A stretch of 41,780 bases of DNA from an uncultured Solobacterium sp. (GTDB lineage Bacteria; Bacillota_I; Bacilli_A; Erysipelotrichales; Erysipelotrichaceae), in assembly GCA_900546285.1 (NCBI GenBank), contig URCJ01000011.1:1-41780 (forward strand), read 5' to 3'. Of this stretch, positions 25,328 to 33,181 are shown piece after piece. Made by a program: the position numbers and the translations under genes. The notes under the pieces were generated by a model that had not been told where the DNA came from, did no database searches, and saw nothing but the letters and a program-made list of their open reading frames with translations. Positions within the stretch are counted from its first letter, which is position 1, and the number at the start of each line of letters is the position of its first letter.

Positions 25328-25350
25328 CCTCTCGGACCACAATTTTTAAA

Positions 25351-25382
25351 CTAAAAATGCCTGTACAGCTATCTATACAGGC
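25351..25382 (-). terminator. Terminator after the BRO-N gene
   Basis: On the minus strand GCCTGTA (25382-25376) and TACAGGC (25365-25359) pair, followed by ATTTTTAG. It lies just past the stop at 25392. Confidence 0.75.
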
Positions 25383-25391
25383 AATCTAAAA

Positions 25392-26255
25392 TTAATCGTT
25401 TTTGTCATCATCAATCGAGGCAATTTCTTCAATTGTTTTTGTTACTAATAGGTTAAGTTCTGAGGCGTTCTTAGAAGTTATTACAGGTCTTCCAGTATCT
25501 TTTTCTATGTTTTCTCTAACCTGTCCTGCGTAGCTACCACCTCTTTTAGCTATTTCTTGATTCTCTTCAAAATTCTTCGGTTTATGAACTTTTGAAAGTT
25601 CTGTTGTAGTGGCTTCTGCTAACATGTTAAGAACCATTTCCATCGTGCTCATGTTATCACGAAGATTTTCGTTTGTTAACCCTTTTAAGGATTTGTATTC
25701 TTTAACAGTCATGCCAGACCACCCTTTTGTAATTTCGTTTGTTAAGATGGCATATTCCTTGCCTTCTTCAACTCCATTATTTTTCCATTCTTCTGTTAAC
25801 TCGTTTCTAACTCTTATAGACAAGATTCTTTGGTTAATCCAATCGGCATCATAACCCTTCTTTTGGTATGTTTCGTAGGCCCTTCTAACAGCTTTTTCTG
25901 GATCTACAATTTCTTCCATTCGTTCTTTACCAACTTCTGCTAACCACATCTTGAAAGGTTCAGCTTTTTTAGAAGGAATTGATTGAATAATACGCAATAA
26001 CTGTTCTATATTAGCAACATCAGTGTTTCTCATTTTGCCGTCTAATGCCTTCATTTTTAAAGCGTGACAATTTGTCACGGTTTCATTCCCCTCTTCCTTT
26101 AAACGCTGTTTAAGTTTTCTCCAATAAGCAGAGGGATTATTACTTTCTGTTAAAACAGTTATTACATCTACAATAGAAAAATACCACTCTTCTTTTTCAG
26201 TGTCCCAAGCAGAACGAATTTTTTGATTTTCGTAAATTTTAATTTGATTGTTCAT
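25392..26255 (-). CDS. BRO-N family antirepressor-like protein (287 aa)
   Basis: GGAG precedes the ATG by 7-8 nt. Residues about 10-115 match the BRO-N domain found in phage antirepressors and related DNA-binding proteins (KIRSAWDTEKEEWYFSIVDV, PSAYWRKLKQRL, MRNTDVANIEQLLRIIQSI, FKMWLAEVGKERMEEI). The C-terminal half is helical and resembles the DinD/BRO group (GYDADWINQRILSIRVRNEL, KRGGSYAGQVRENIEKDTG). Such proteins are common in prophages and as lone genes in Bacteroidetes and Firmicutes. It is transcribed alone with its own terminator. Its target is unknown. Confidence 0.8.
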   Translation of the reverse strand: MNNQIKIYENQKIRSAWDTEKEEWYFSIVDVITVLTESNNPSAYWRKLKQRLKEEGNETVTNCHALKMKALDGKMRNTDVANIEQLLRIIQSIPSKKAEPFKMWLAEVGKERMEEIVDPEKAVRRAYETYQKKGYDADWINQRILSIRVRNELTEEWKNNGVEEGKEYAILTNEITKGWSGMTVKEYKSLKGLTNENLRDNMSTMEMVLNMLAEATTTELSKVHKPKNFEENQEIAKRGGSYAGQVRENIEKDTGRPVITSKNASELNLLVTKTIEEIASIDDDKND

Positions 26256-26458
26256 AAATAATCTCCTAAATTAATTTTACTATATCAACACTTTAAAAAT
26301 AACCACCGCTACAACATCATACAGGCAAATTATTATGAAAAAAATTCTAAAAATATAGTTATATTTCTTTCTTCTAAAAACTATCATATAAGGAATTAAG
26401 AAAATTACAAACAATTAGTTATAAAAATAATCTTAATTCGTAAAATTATTTACAATAT

Positions 26459-26534
26459 CGCGGAGTGACTGGAAGGGTTCCAGATCAGTCTCATAAGCTG
26501 AATGATACGGGTTCGAGTCCCGTCTCCGCAACCA
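26459..26534 (+). tRNA. tRNA with CAT anticodon, initiator-like C1-A72 mismatch, atypical anticodon stem
   Basis: The 76-nt cloverleaf has CCA encoded. Acceptor CGCGGAG pairs with CTCCGCA except for C1 against A72, a hallmark of bacterial initiator tRNA-fMet. The anticodon loop CTCATAA holds CAT (26492-26494). The T-arm ACGGG-TTCGAGT-CCCGT is canonical. The anticodon stem TCAGT/GCTGA lacks the three G:C pairs that normally mark the initiator, and the D-arm has an A10-A25 mismatch. It may be a diverged initiator, or an elongator Met tRNA with a weak terminal pair. It lies alone between the BRO-N gene and an unknown small gene. Confidence 0.85.
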
Positions 26535-26597
26535 AAATTAAAACAAGAAAAACTTGTTTAGATAAAGATTGTCGGAAAAAGGAGATTTTAAGAAGAA

Positions 26598-26921
26598 ATG
26601 GAAATTATTTACGATAACTGGGACGACAGTATGACACTCGTTGAAAAAAGAAGACGATGCTTTAATGTAGTTCAATTCATTAAACAAAAAGATGGAATGT
26701 ATAAGTATATTACTGCGGATATCAATATCAACTCCCCAGAAATTGATAAGAATGAAATTGAAACATATGCCGGTATGATTGATGATTTCTCTCCTGAGGA
26801 ATTTGCCGCTTGTTGTTTAGAATATTATGGAAGTCGTTTCTGGAATGGCAAGGTCGGATATTTTACAAAAGAAGAATCTGAAAATAAAATCGATGAAATG
26901 TTGATGGGTACTACTGAGTAG
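26598..26921 (+). CDS. Hypothetical small acidic protein (107 aa)
   Basis: AAGGAG lies 14 nt before the ATG, which is long, so the start is probable but not certain. The protein is acidic (MEIIYDNWDDSMTLVEKRRR; EIDKNEIETYAGMIDDFSPEEF) and has no signal or membrane segment. It begins 64 bases after the tRNA and ends in its own terminator. Not recognised. Neighbouring BRO-N and PcfJ genes suggest mobile-element origin. Confidence 0.6.
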   Translation: MEIIYDNWDDSMTLVEKRRRCFNVVQFIKQKDGMYKYITADININSPEIDKNEIETYAGMIDDFSPEEFAACCLEYYGSRFWNGKVGYFTKEESENKIDEMLMGTTE

Positions 26922-26931
26922 TGCCTTTTTT
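26907..26931 (+). terminator. Terminator containing the stop of the 107-residue gene
   Basis: GGTACTACT (26907-26915) and AGTAGTGCC (26917-26925) pair with one G-T, followed by six T. The TAG stop lies in the stem. Confidence 0.8.
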
Positions 26932-27001
26932 ATTGTTTTAAAAGTTTTTACTTGAATAAGTATAATTTTCCATTCGTATAAAGAAAGGAAAAATAAAAAA
27001 A

Positions 27002-28528
27002 ATGAATAAATTAGCGAATATCTTACTAAACCATCCAGAAATAAAGGTGGAAGATTATCAAATTACCGATAAGGATCATAAAGACATTGCAAAGATGTCA
27101 AAAGAAGCGTTGGAACTTCAAGATAAGATTGTTGCATTGCAACACCAAATTGCTTCAAAAAAGCAAGAACTTATCAATTCGAAGTACACTCCTTTCTGTA
27201 AAAGAATGGGTGTGTATTATTCAAAAACCCAAGTCCATTACAGTTGGGACACAGGTAATCCTGAGGATCCAGTAGAAGACACTTGGTATATTGAAATATC
27301 TAATATAAATTCAGATATTTGGATTGCATTAGGATTCGACTCAGAAAAAGGAGCGATTATTTATGGAAACTACAAGATTACTATAAATAGTCAAAGAAAA
27401 GTTTTACGAAAAAAATTCGTAACAATTTACGCTACCCCTTTCTTTGAGAATGATTCAAATTGCCCTTTTACCAATTGGAATTCAGAATCTCCGCTTATAG
27501 CAAGCCAGGTTTTTATAAAAGAAATCTTTGGAGTGGAATATCAAGGGAAAAAGACCTTGAAACAATTGCAAGAACGTTTTTCGTGCAATCTAGCATTTGA
27601 GAACATAATAAAAGAATGTCCTCCAAATATGGTTGATAGATTTTTAGATCTATATTTTAAAGAGGCTATGCCTTTTTATAAAATGTTGGGATTATCAAAA
27701 GGAAGTCTTAAAAAAATTAAAGAAGACAACCTTCTTGACACAACAATAGCTAATTTCTTTAACCTTTATGACTATAACGGTTGTTGCAAATGGGACAGCA
27801 TTCTTGAACAAATAGGGCTAACAGAGTTTTCCTTTATAGAGATGCTAAAGCAGTGTTTGGAATGGGAAGAATTATTACGATTCTATGATATTAGAATTAG
27901 TGATAGTAGATATGGACCAAGCCGCTACGAAAGAAATCTTTTTAGTAGCCTGATTACTAATTGGATAGACCACAAAGAAACCTTAACAGAAGGATATTCA
28001 TTTAATAAGTTTTGCAACTATGTTGTAAACGAGACTGTCAATCAAGGATATGAAAGTATCGGCGGCTTTATGATAGAGTTGTTTGATTATCTCTCAATGT
28101 GTAAGGAATTAGGAGCAATTCCTAGTTACGACAGTAATTTCTTGAAACAAACTCACGACGTTACTGCTAGAAACTTTAAAGTCGCCTTAAATCAAATGGA
28201 AGAAGAAGCCTTTGAAAAAAGATATCTTCCTTATAAAGATTCGAAAGTTGGCGATTATTGGGTTATTGTTCCAAAGAAATCACGTGATATCAAGGATGAA
28301 GGAAATAAACTTCATCACTGTGTTGCAAGCTACATCAAAAGTATTATTGATGGTAAGTGTTTAATTTTCTTTTTAAGAAAAGAGAAAAGTGAATCCTTGG
28401 TAACCTTTGAGGTAGTTGGTGGTAAAGCCGTTCAAGTTAGAGGTGCGAAAAATCGTGCTGCTACAAAAGAAGAGCGTGACGCTATCGAAAAATGGGTCAA
28501 GAAAACATATGAAAAGGGAACTATTTAA
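27002..28528 (+). CDS. PcfJ-domain protein (508 aa)
   Basis: AAGGA lies about 11 nt before the ATG. The last 90 residues match the PcfJ-like domain found on conjugative elements, phages and plasmids of Firmicutes (DIKDEGNKLHHCVASYIKSI, CLIFFLRKE, LVTFEVVGGKAVQVRGAKNR, EKWVKKTY). The conserved LHHCV segment is intact. The first 400 residues have a coiled-coil start (about 25-60, KEALELQDKIVALQHQIASK) and no domain I can name. PcfJ was named from the enterococcal plasmid pCF10 transfer region and its biochemical role is not settled. There is no transfer operon here, so this is an isolated copy. Confidence 0.8.
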   Translation: MNKLANILLNHPEIKVEDYQITDKDHKDIAKMSKEALELQDKIVALQHQIASKKQELINSKYTPFCKRMGVYYSKTQVHYSWDTGNPEDPVEDTWYIEISNINSDIWIALGFDSEKGAIIYGNYKITINSQRKVLRKKFVTIYATPFFENDSNCPFTNWNSESPLIASQVFIKEIFGVEYQGKKTLKQLQERFSCNLAFENIIKECPPNMVDRFLDLYFKEAMPFYKMLGLSKGSLKKIKEDNLLDTTIANFFNLYDYNGCCKWDSILEQIGLTEFSFIEMLKQCLEWEELLRFYDIRISDSRYGPSRYERNLFSSLITNWIDHKETLTEGYSFNKFCNYVVNETVNQGYESIGGFMIELFDYLSMCKELGAIPSYDSNFLKQTHDVTARNFKVALNQMEEEAFEKRYLPYKDSKVGDYWVIVPKKSRDIKDEGNKLHHCVASYIKSIIDGKCLIFFLRKEKSESLVTFEVVGGKAVQVRGAKNRAATKEERDAIEKWVKKTYEKGTI

Positions 28529-28540
28529 GTCCCTTTTTTT
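28512..28540. terminator. Bidirectional terminator between the PcfJ gene and ftsZ
   Basis: AAAAGGGA and TCCCTTTT pair around a 10-nt loop carrying the PcfJ stop codon. The + strand T-run overlaps the ftsZ stop region. Confidence 0.75.
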
Positions 28541-29583
28541 TAAATTCTTGTCCTAAAAAATGCTGGGATATCCTGTTCTTCCTTTACAGGCGTAACAGTT
28601 TCTTCCGTGATTGGTTTAAAGTTAGTTTCTTTATAAGAATGATCACTATCTTCAAAACCAGTAGCAATAACCGTAACAATGATACTATCACCTAAATTTT
28701 CATTGATTGCTACACCATAAATAATGTCAATATCATGCCCTGCCATTTGTTCAATATGTTCAATAGCTAAACAAGAATCTTGAATAGATGTACTTGGACC
28801 GCCTGTAATATTGACAATCGCCGCTTTGGCTCCATAAATTTGCGCTTCAAGCAATGGAGATTTTAAAGCTCTTGCCGCTGCTTCTTTTGCTCTATTTTCG
28901 CCCTTAGCTAAACCAATGCCAATTAAGGCTGTTCCCCTATTTGCCATTACCGTCTTAACATCAGCAAAATCTAGATTAATAAATGCCGGTACAGCGATAA
29001 GGTCTGTGATTGTTTGTACACCTTGTCTTAAAACATTATCAGCTTCCTTAAAGGCTTCCATCATTGGAATCTTGCCAATAACACTTAACAACTTATCATT
29101 TGAAACAATAATAAGAGAGTCTATATACTTTTTTAATTGTTCTAGTCCAGTTTTTGCGTGTTCATTACGTTTACGTCCTTCAAAACTAAACGGAGTTGTA
29201 ACTACACCAACGGTTAAAGCTCCAGCTTCCTTAGCAAGTCTTGCAACAACAGGAGCGCCACCAGTTCCAGTTCCACCGCCTTCACCGCAAGCGATAAACA
29301 CCATGTCAGCATCAGCAACCGCTTTTCTTATTTCATCTTCACTTTCACTTGCTGCCTTAGCACCCACTTCGGGATTAGCACCAGCACCAAGCCCTTTTGT
29401 GATAGTCTTACCAAGCACAATTTTATTTGCGCAATTAGATTTATTTAAACACTGTAAATCGGTGTTGCAAATATAAAAATCAACTCCCTGAACACCATCA
29501 TCAATCATTCTGTTAACGGCATTACATCCGCCACCACCGACACCAAACACTTTAATTTTTGCAATTTGATTATAATTTTCCAT
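28540..29583 (-). CDS. ftsZ: Cell division protein FtsZ (347 aa)
   Basis: FtsZ is the tubulin-like GTPase that forms the division ring. I start at the ATG at 29583 (MENYNQIAKIKVFGVGGGG), which has GAAAGG 8 nt upstream; the frame from 29598 would begin with TTG. The glycine-rich first loop is at 14-19, and the tubulin signature reads GEGGGTGTGGAP near 100-111 (the usual form is G-M-GGGTGTGAAP). The T7 loop NLDFADV, with its catalytic Asp, is near 205. The C-terminal peptide DIPAFF is a good match to the motif that binds partners such as FtsA and SepF. The linker is very short (about 20 residues). The gene overlaps the disordered ISPxxG protein upstream; no ftsA is adjacent. Confidence 0.97.
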   Translation of the reverse strand: MENYNQIAKIKVFGVGGGGCNAVNRMIDDGVQGVDFYICNTDLQCLNKSNCANKIVLGKTITKGLGAGANPEVGAKAASESEDEIRKAVADADMVFIACGEGGGTGTGGAPVVARLAKEAGALTVGVVTTPFSFEGRKRNEHAKTGLEQLKKYIDSLIIVSNDKLLSVIGKIPMMEAFKEADNVLRQGVQTITDLIAVPAFINLDFADVKTVMANRGTALIGIGLAKGENRAKEAAARALKSPLLEAQIYGAKAAIVNITGGPSTSIQDSCLAIEHIEQMAGHDIDIIYGVAINENLGDSIIVTVIATGFEDSDHSYKETNFKPITEETVTPVKEEQDIPAFFRTRI

Positions 29584-30211
29584 TTTCGTCCCTTTCAACT
29601 TTTGTAGTAGTTTTCTTTGTTTTTACAGTTTTTGTAGCTTTTGTTTCTTTCGATGTTTTTAACTCTTTTGCTTCTTCACTTTTTGTAGTTTTTTTCTTTG
29701 TTGTCTTTTTAGGCTTTTCTTCTAATGAAACCTTTTCTTTTGGCTTTCTTGTTTCCTGTTTTTGAGCAATAATTAGTCCATCTTCACATACAGGCACATT
29801 AATTGCTCCAACATTCTTAACTGGTTCTTCAATTATTTGCGTTCCATAAATAGGTGAAATAATTTTTGTTCTAGTCATTGTAGGTCGCTTTTTAACCTCA
29901 GTTTCAATACAAGGTTTATTCACATTTCCAAAAAATGGTGAAATAATTTCTCTTTGTTCATACTTTTCTGGAATAATTTCAGGTTCTTTTTTTACGACCG
30001 GTTTCGGCTCAACTTTTTTAGGTGGATCTATAAACACCTCTTGTTTAACAATCTTTATCTTGGGTTCCTCTTTTTTATTTTCTATTGGCTCTGCCTTTAT
30101 AGGTTCTGCCTTAATAATTTTTGGTTCAGCCTTAACAACTTTGGGTTTTTCTTCTACAATATCTGTTTCAAATAAAAATCCTATTAACTTATCAACAAAG
30201 TTTTTACACAT
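29570..30211 (-). CDS. Disordered Lys/Glu/Pro-rich protein with two ISPxxG motifs, coupled to ftsZ (213 aa)
   Basis: AAGGAG lies about 10 nt before the ATG. The first 15 residues (MCKNFVDKLIGFLFE) could form an amphipathic membrane-targeting helix. After that the sequence is low-complexity: EPK.IKAEP repeats, then PPKKVEPKPVVKKEP, and a C-terminal tail almost only of K, T, E and A. Two short conserved-looking motifs stand out, ISPFFG (90-95) and ISPIYG (118-123), both preceded by basic residues. The gene overlaps ftsZ by 14 bases, in the position where ftsA often stands. A membrane-tethered scaffold for the division ring is a reasonable guess, but it is inference. Confidence 0.75.
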   Translation of the reverse strand: MCKNFVDKLIGFLFETDIVEEKPKVVKAEPKIIKAEPIKAEPIENKKEEPKIKIVKQEVFIDPPKKVEPKPVVKKEPEIIPEKYEQREIISPFFGNVNKPCIETEVKKRPTMTRTKIISPIYGTQIIEEPVKNVGAINVPVCEDGLIIAQKQETRKPKEKVSLEEKPKKTTKKKTTKSEEAKELKTSKETKATKTVKTKKTTTKVERDENGKL

Positions 30212-30231
30212 CAGCTACAATCTCCTTCCGC

Positions 30232-30243
30232 TCATTTTGAGCA
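30232..30243. repeat. 12-bp direct repeat flanking tnpB copy 1 (right copy)
   Basis: TCATTTTGAGCA occurs here and again at 31587-31598, on either side of the tnpB gene and its structured 3' region. IS200/IS605 elements do not normally make target duplications, so the origin is unclear. Confidence 0.6.
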
Positions 30244-30254
30244 ATGTTCTATCG

Positions 30255-30418
30255 GCAATCTGCAATTAGTGGTTGAAACACTGCTTTCACCAGTTGTTTC
30301 ATAATTGCAGTTCACAATTCATTGACAGACATCTACATAATTTAACTTATGCCCGAAGTTCCTGTCTCCATGTGCGTTGTTTAGGTTTCGGTGTACCTCA
30401 CCGTACCTTTTTGTAAGA
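30255..30418 (-). ncRNA. Candidate omega-RNA / right end of tnpB copy 1
   Basis: TnpB nucleases use an RNA derived from the 3' end of their own gene and the element's right end. On the minus strand, after the tnpB stop, the sequence folds well. GTACGGTGAGGTACACCG lies near the gene, AACTT/AAGTT and AGACA/TGTCT follow, and a long terminal hairpin has CTGCAATTA (30310-30302) pairing with TAATTGCAG (30268-30260). That hairpin has an inner GAAAC/GTTTC stem. The guide would be the next 16-20 bases, starting near 30259. The exact boundaries are inferred. Confidence 0.55.
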
Positions 30419-31555
30419 CTATAAGCCTAAAAGTCTTAGTCCTTCGTTTCTAATATTCACTGCTGCGTTAATATCTCGATCATGAACAGTACCACAATTT
30501 AGACATTCCCATTTTCTGATACTTAGATCTTTAATTTCTTTGTTTATGCAACCACAAATCGAACAAGTTTGGCTACTAGGATAAAACTTATCCACCTTAA
30601 TAAGCTGTTTCCCTTGCTCTTGTAATTTGTAATCAAGCATTACAGTAAACATCCCCCATGCGTTATCTAATGTAGCTTTGCCATTTCCAAAACCTTTATT
30701 AGATAAAGACCTTATGTTTAAATCTTCTATACATATAGCGTCATAATCTTTTGAAAGTTCTGTACTTAATTTGTGAAGAAAGTCCCTTCTTTGATTAGCT
30801 ATGTGTTTTTGAAGTTTCGCCACCTTAAGAAGTTGCTTTTTGAAACGATTAGATTGCTTTTGACCTTTTTTAAAGCCTTGTTTTAATCGTAACTTTCTTT
30901 GTTCGCTTTTTAATTTAGCTTGTGCTTGTCTAAAATAATGTGGCATATTCACCGTAAAACCATTATGGTCAACATATAGCCCATCAGATTTATAATCTAA
31001 CCCAACAACTTGATTTTCATTGATGGCAATAGATTTAACATCTTTTTCAATACTATATGTTATCGACACATAATACTTATCATTTACTTTAGAAATAGTT
31101 GCATACTTGAAGTCATAATCTTTCAACACACGCTTGTCTGAACATTTCATCCAATCAAGAAATGGCAGTTTAACCATTTGTTCAGTAGGAAGATAATCAA
31201 TACACTTTTTGTTTGTGGTGGTATAAGAAGCCTTGCTTTTCTTTTTGCTTTTAAATTTTGGAAAACCAGTTCTTTTTGCAAAGAAGTTTTTATAGGCTAC
31301 ATCCACTTGACGACAAGCATATTTCAAGACTTGCGAATCTGCTCCTTTTAACCAAGGAAGATAGTCTTTCATAATAGGTAACAAATTTTGCATGTTGTTA
31401 TAAGAAAGATGTTCTTTTCTTCTGTTATATGCTTTTATATTTCTGTCAAGCATATGGTTATAAATAAAGCGACATGAGCCAATTGTTTTATCTATTTTCA
31501 TTTTTTGACTATCATCTGGATAAATTCGCATTTTGAGTGCTTTAATTATTTCCAT
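30419..31555 (-). CDS. tnpB: TnpB-type RNA-guided nuclease, IS200/IS605 family, copy 1 (378 aa)
   Basis: TnpB is the compact ancestor-like relative of Cas12. The RuvC residues are all present: Asp187 in VVGLDYKSDG, Glu277 in ICIEDLNI, and the Asp pair at 359/361 in HDRDINAAVN. The zinc ribbon is intact (C331-x2-C334 and C351-x2-C354). The N-terminal helix-turn-helix/wedge part is typical (ALKMRIYPDDSQKMKI, GSCRFIYNHML). AAAGG precedes the ATG by about 11 nt. No tnpA (Y1 transposase) is nearby, so the element could only move with help in trans. It sits between a phosphoesterase gene and the disordered ftsZ-linked gene, with only 45 bases to the former. Confidence 0.92.
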   Translation of the reverse strand: MEIIKALKMRIYPDDSQKMKIDKTIGSCRFIYNHMLDRNIKAYNRRKEHLSYNNMQNLLPIMKDYLPWLKGADSQVLKYACRQVDVAYKNFFAKRTGFPKFKSKKKSKASYTTTNKKCIDYLPTEQMVKLPFLDWMKCSDKRVLKDYDFKYATISKVNDKYYVSITYSIEKDVKSIAINENQVVGLDYKSDGLYVDHNGFTVNMPHYFRQAQAKLKSEQRKLRLKQGFKKGQKQSNRFKKQLLKVAKLQKHIANQRRDFLHKLSTELSKDYDAICIEDLNIRSLSNKGFGNGKATLDNAWGMFTVMLDYKLQEQGKQLIKVDKFYPSSQTCSICGCINKEIKDLSIRKWECLNCGTVHDRDINAAVNIRNEGLRLLGL

Positions 31556-31586
31556 TTGTTTAAAACCTTTCTAATTTTTCAACCTT

Positions 31587-31598
31587 TCATTTTGAGCA
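31587..31598. repeat. 12-bp direct repeat flanking tnpB copy 1 (left copy)
   Basis: TCATTTTGAGCA, identical to 30232-30243. It lies 2 bases from the stop codon of the metallophosphoesterase gene. Confidence 0.6.
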
Positions 31599-31600
31599 TC

Positions 31601-32215
31601 CTATCTTTCTCTAAATGAATGTTCAATCGCATTGTCTATTGAAATACGATGTAAATCAGCAACTTTAAATCTTCTTACAATTTCATCTAATCTTTTTGGT
31701 ACAAAGCCAATTACATTGCTACAAACATTACATTGAGCACTATTTTCTTTTTCTATAAATTCCTTGCCACTATGATCGTGTCCGTGAATATTTAATCCAA
31801 AAGGCAAATCAATGGGTTCATGACTTAAAACTGTTTTTGAATTAATAAATAAAGGTCCGTCGTATACTTCATCAAATAATTTATTATTACGTTCTATAAT
31901 CACACCGTTTTCAACAGTTAGATTTGCTTCTTTTAAATAATTACTAACTCCTTTATCATGATTGCCTGTAAGTAAAACCTTATAGCCGTTAAGCTTTTTA
32001 ACGAATTCAATATCTCCAACATCCCCTAATAAAATTAGCATGTCATTTTTTCTAACTTTACTATTAATGTTTTTTGCTTGTTCTTCTGCTGATGGCCAGT
32101 TAGGATCCATTAGTTTGCAATCTATATCATTAAAATGTGTATCTGAATATATCCAAATAACATCATATTTTTTCCAATGTTCAAATGATTTATATAAATT
32201 TGAAATTTTTGGCAT
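31601..32215 (-). CDS. Calcineurin-like metallophosphoesterase (204 aa)
   Basis: The ATG at 32215 has AAAGGGG about 5 nt upstream; the frame from 32236 would start with TTG inside that leader. All metal-binding motifs of the calcineurin-like family are present in order: SDTHF (Asp25, His27), GDVGD (Asp65), GNHD (85-87), SHEP (His132) and GHDH (145-148). Small soluble members act on phosphodiesters or nucleotides; the substrate cannot be read from sequence. C-VC near residue 165 adds a cysteine pair. It follows a TIM-barrel gene by 27 bases on the same strand, probably one operon. The tnpB element sits directly after its stop. Confidence 0.85.
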   Translation of the reverse strand: MPKISNLYKSFEHWKKYDVIWIYSDTHFNDIDCKLMDPNWPSAEEQAKNINSKVRKNDMLILLGDVGDIEFVKKLNGYKVLLTGNHDKGVSNYLKEANLTVENGVIIERNNKLFDEVYDGPLFINSKTVLSHEPIDLPFGLNIHGHDHSGKEFIEKENSAQCNVCSNVIGFVPKRLDEIVRRFKVADLHRISIDNAIEHSFRER

Positions 32216-32242
32216 AAAGTCCCCTTTCTGTATCAAAATATT

Positions 32243-33067
32243 TTACTGATTCAAATTTGAATTAAAACTTAATTCTTTAATAATTTCATCAATCTTATTA
32301 TTTAGCCATAAAGCATTAGGCTTATTGGCATAATCAATTTCATTTACCTCAAGAATGTAATAAGGATTATATGGAAGAGTTGTTTCAATAATTTTTTCTA
32401 ATAATGGAATGTTTTCTTTGAAATTGCTTCCATGAACCCCACCTAGTTCATCTTTACCACACCCTATTGCGCTACATAGGTGAATTCTCATTTCGTTGTG
32501 ATTGTATAACGTTAATGTTTCAAATAAACTAAATTTTAAGTTTGTATCAAACTTATCTCTTGCGATTTGAAAATGACAAATATCTAATAATGGATGAAAC
32601 AAACCTTTTTTAATAATTTCATTGAAGCGAACTGAAATATATTTAGGTGCTAAAATACCCTTCTTTAAATCTGCTGTAATACCTGTGTTTTCTAAAAATA
32701 CCGTTACATTATTTTCACTAACCCATTTTAAGAAAGGGTTGCTTGATTTAAGATTATATAAATGTTCAGCGTAATCATCTGCATGTATAACTAAACCTGT
32801 ATCTGGGCATTTTTTGATTATCTCATTTAAAAAGTTAAAATAGTTATCCTTTGTAGCACATGAACTCATTACAACTGTCAGATCACATAAATTATCTTTT
32901 ATCGGAAGATGAATTGATGAAATTTTATCGTTAAAATTTGCCAGTAAAGACAAGTCGTCATCTACACTTAGCAATTGTATTTCAATTAAATTATTATATT
33001 CGTTTGCTAATCTCAGGGCACCTTCTATTTGTTCCTTAATTAGAGCGCATTTAAATACTTTGTTCAT
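32243..33067 (-). CDS. TIM-barrel protein, AP endonuclease 2 / xylose isomerase-like superfamily (274 aa)
   Basis: GGAGAGG precedes the ATG. The strand-end motifs follow the sugar-isomerase/endonuclease IV type barrel in order: ISSIHLPIK, GLVIHADD, VTVFLENTG, HPLLDICH, MRIHLCSAIG, GGVHGSNF and YYILEVNE. The conserved His, Glu, Asp and His residues could bind a divalent metal. The family includes endonuclease IV, hexulose isomerases and epimerases, and I cannot choose between them. It is the first gene of a pair with a metallophosphoesterase, which fits a small catabolic or repair pair acting on phosphorylated sugar or nucleotide compounds (inference). Confidence 0.7.
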   Translation of the reverse strand: MNKVFKCALIKEQIEGALRLANEYNNLIEIQLLSVDDDLSLLANFNDKISSIHLPIKDNLCDLTVVMSSCATKDNYFNFLNEIIKKCPDTGLVIHADDYAEHLYNLKSSNPFLKWVSENNVTVFLENTGITADLKKGILAPKYISVRFNEIIKKGLFHPLLDICHFQIARDKFDTNLKFSLFETLTLYNHNEMRIHLCSAIGCGKDELGGVHGSNFKENIPLLEKIIETTLPYNPYYILEVNEIDYANKPNALWLNNKIDEIIKELSFNSNLNQ

Positions 33068-33122
33068 ATTTTACCTCTCCCCTTAATATACGATTTTAGA
33101 AAACTAAAAATTAAAAATGTTA

Positions 33123-33151
33123 TTATATTTTATGGGTATATTTGGTAAAAT
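33123..33151 (+). promoter_or_regulatory. Probable promoter of the 369-residue lipoprotein gene
   Basis: TTATAT (33123-33128), a 17-bp spacer ending in TGG, then TAAAAT (33146-33151), an extended -10. The leader is about 25 nt and contains AAAGGAG. Confidence 0.4.
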
Positions 33152-33181
33152 TCTTTTGTTATTAAAGGAGCGTTTTTTAAA

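Noticed and set aside
28916..29476. 186-residue open frame on the + strand
   Set aside because: It is wholly antisense to ftsZ and is the usual shadow of its codon pattern; no ribosome site.
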